64,000 nucleotides of DNA from Paenibacillus sp. PAMC 26794 (GTDB lineage: Bacteria > Bacillota > Bacilli > Paenibacillales > Paenibacillaceae), in contig NZ_ANHX01000012.1 in NCBI RefSeq assembly GCF_000316035.1, forward strand, positions 21,444 through 85,443, given 5' to 3'. The notes under the pieces were generated by a model, which did not search any database, was not told where the DNA came from, and saw only the letters and a program-made list of their open reading frames with translations. A program made the position numbers and the translations under genes. Below, piece after piece: positions 63,108 through 64,000 of the stretch; position 1 is the first letter of the stretch; each line of letters starts with the position of its first letter.

Positions 63108-63941
63108 ATGCGTTCATTTTATTTACCGGATCTATCGGAATTCCACTTCTTTTGTTTTCCTCATTCGGTTGGAAATTACACTAAACCGGATCAGCATCAC
63201 ATCAACAGAATGGAAGGTGTCCAGGATTTCAGCTTGCATTACATTGCCGAAGGCAGCGGATATGTCGAGTTACATCATAAGAAATACGAATTAAGTAAAG
63301 GTAATGTGTTTCTTCATATTCCAAACGATCCTATGCGTTATTATCAGTCCGAAGATGATCCGTGGAATATTTACTGGATTCAGTTCTACGGAAATGCACT
63401 CTCTGCTTTTTTACTGGAGAACGGACATTATCAATCCTCTGTCTGGACACAAAGCCATGCTTCTCTAATCGAGTCCTCGTTTGAACATTTGCTTGATGAG
63501 ATTGAGCAATTTAATTTTTTGCGTCCATCTCGCATCTCTGCACTCAATTACAGCGTACTTATTGAATTCATAAGTCATGCCATTCCCCTATCTGCTTACC
63601 GGAATCTTAACAATTTCGAGAAGATTACGGCATTGCTGCCCGAAATGCAAAAAAAAGCCCATCTTCCGTTTGAGCTTGCCATCTGGTCGGATAAGCTGGG
63701 ATTGACTCCTCATTATTTTTGCAGTCTGTTCAAAAAAGCTACCAAAATGACTCCCGTATCTTATATCACCAAATGCCGGATACAGAGCAGCAAACAACTG
63801 TTATTAAGTCATCCTTCCATGTCGATTAAAGAAGTTTCCATGCAATGCGGATATCCAGGGAACAGTTACTTTAACAAAAAATTTATGGAGTCTGAGGGCA
63901 AAACACCTGAAGAATTTCGTCGCCTTCATCTGAAGGCATAA
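63108..63941 (+). CDS. AraC-family transcriptional regulator, xylan locus
   Basis: The 277-residue protein has an N-terminal cupin-type sensing domain (LHYIAEGSGYVELHHKKYEL, then GNVFLHIPNDPMRYY) and a C-terminal AraC double helix-turn-helix (LGLTPHYFCSLFKKATKMTP, MQCGYPGNSYFNKKFMESEG). AAAGGGG precedes the ATG. By position next to the GH8 gene it is a candidate activator of xylan-utilisation genes, in parallel with the two-component regulators. Confidence 0.88.
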   Translation: MRSFYLPDLSEFHFFCFPHSVGNYTKPDQHHINRMEGVQDFSLHYIAEGSGYVELHHKKYELSKGNVFLHIPNDPMRYYQSEDDPWNIYWIQFYGNALSAFLLENGHYQSSVWTQSHASLIESSFEHLLDEIEQFNFLRPSRISALNYSVLIEFISHAIPLSAYRNLNNFEKITALLPEMQKKAHLPFELAIWSDKLGLTPHYFCSLFKKATKMTPVSYITKCRIQSSKQLLLSHPSMSIKEVSMQCGYPGNSYFNKKFMESEGKTPEEFRRLHLKA

Positions 63942-64000
63942 CACCGATCAGGTACACAATGTAACCTATATTTCTGAGTTCTTAACTCTCTTCTGTTTCT

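Overview
The window looks like a chromosome segment of a Paenibacillus or close relative (Bacillota, moderate GC). The signs are strong AGGAGG-type ribosome binding sites, YesM/YesN-type two-component systems beside LplB/LplC-type sugar ABC transporters with large lipoprotein binding proteins, many glycan-degrading enzymes, SLH-domain debris, a T-box leader, and Rex, LexA and CcpA-type operators. The species assignment is inference.

Layout. 1-1417: a YesN-type response regulator cut by the window edge. 1523-1880: a small basic protein whose promoter carries a textbook SOS (LexA) box. 2026-8162: the cydABDC operon for cytochrome bd oxidase and its ABC exporter, with a promoter and Rex operator. 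8224-16909: two MFS drug-efflux genes, each with its regulator (LysR or TetR), an ECF sigma/anti-sigma pair, a secreted inositol-phosphate phosphatase and a DUF3237 protein. 16925-17327: remnant of an SLH/GH3 (NagZ-like) gene. 17429-29531: a sugar-uptake locus with two permeases, two paralogous binding proteins, a YesM/YesN pair, a probable glycosidase and a divergent AraC regulator, with CcpA sites. 29604-32938: small unknown genes, one frameshifted, then a second glutamyl-tRNA synthetase-like gene under a T-box.

33162-43232 is the most unusual part: a tightly packed minus-strand operon that looks like a RiPP (ribosomally made, modified peptide) pathway. It has a 48-residue precursor, four SagB-type flavin dehydrogenases in two pairs, an E1/ThiF-like enzyme with a leader-binding-like N-terminus, a MATE exporter, a DUF885-like metallopeptidase and a Hanks-type protein kinase. 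There is no YcaO, LanB/LanM or radical SAM enzyme, and the precursor has no cysteine or threonine. The chemistry is therefore not the usual azole or lanthionine route. I do not recognise it as a described class.

44139-46454: GH95 alpha-L-fucosidase. 46990-48944: a CheY-CheC-(PAS)GGDEF signalling operon. 49085-63941: a xylan-utilisation region, with an ABC importer, two response regulators around one histidine kinase, an SGNH esterase, a CE1 esterase, a GH11 xylanase, an SUMF1-domain lipoprotein, a divergent GH8 exo-oligoxylanase and an AraC regulator. A 16-bp motif occurs in front of both the transporter operon and the xylanase operon and probably ties them into one regulon. No rRNA, tRNA, CRISPR array or intact transposase was seen.
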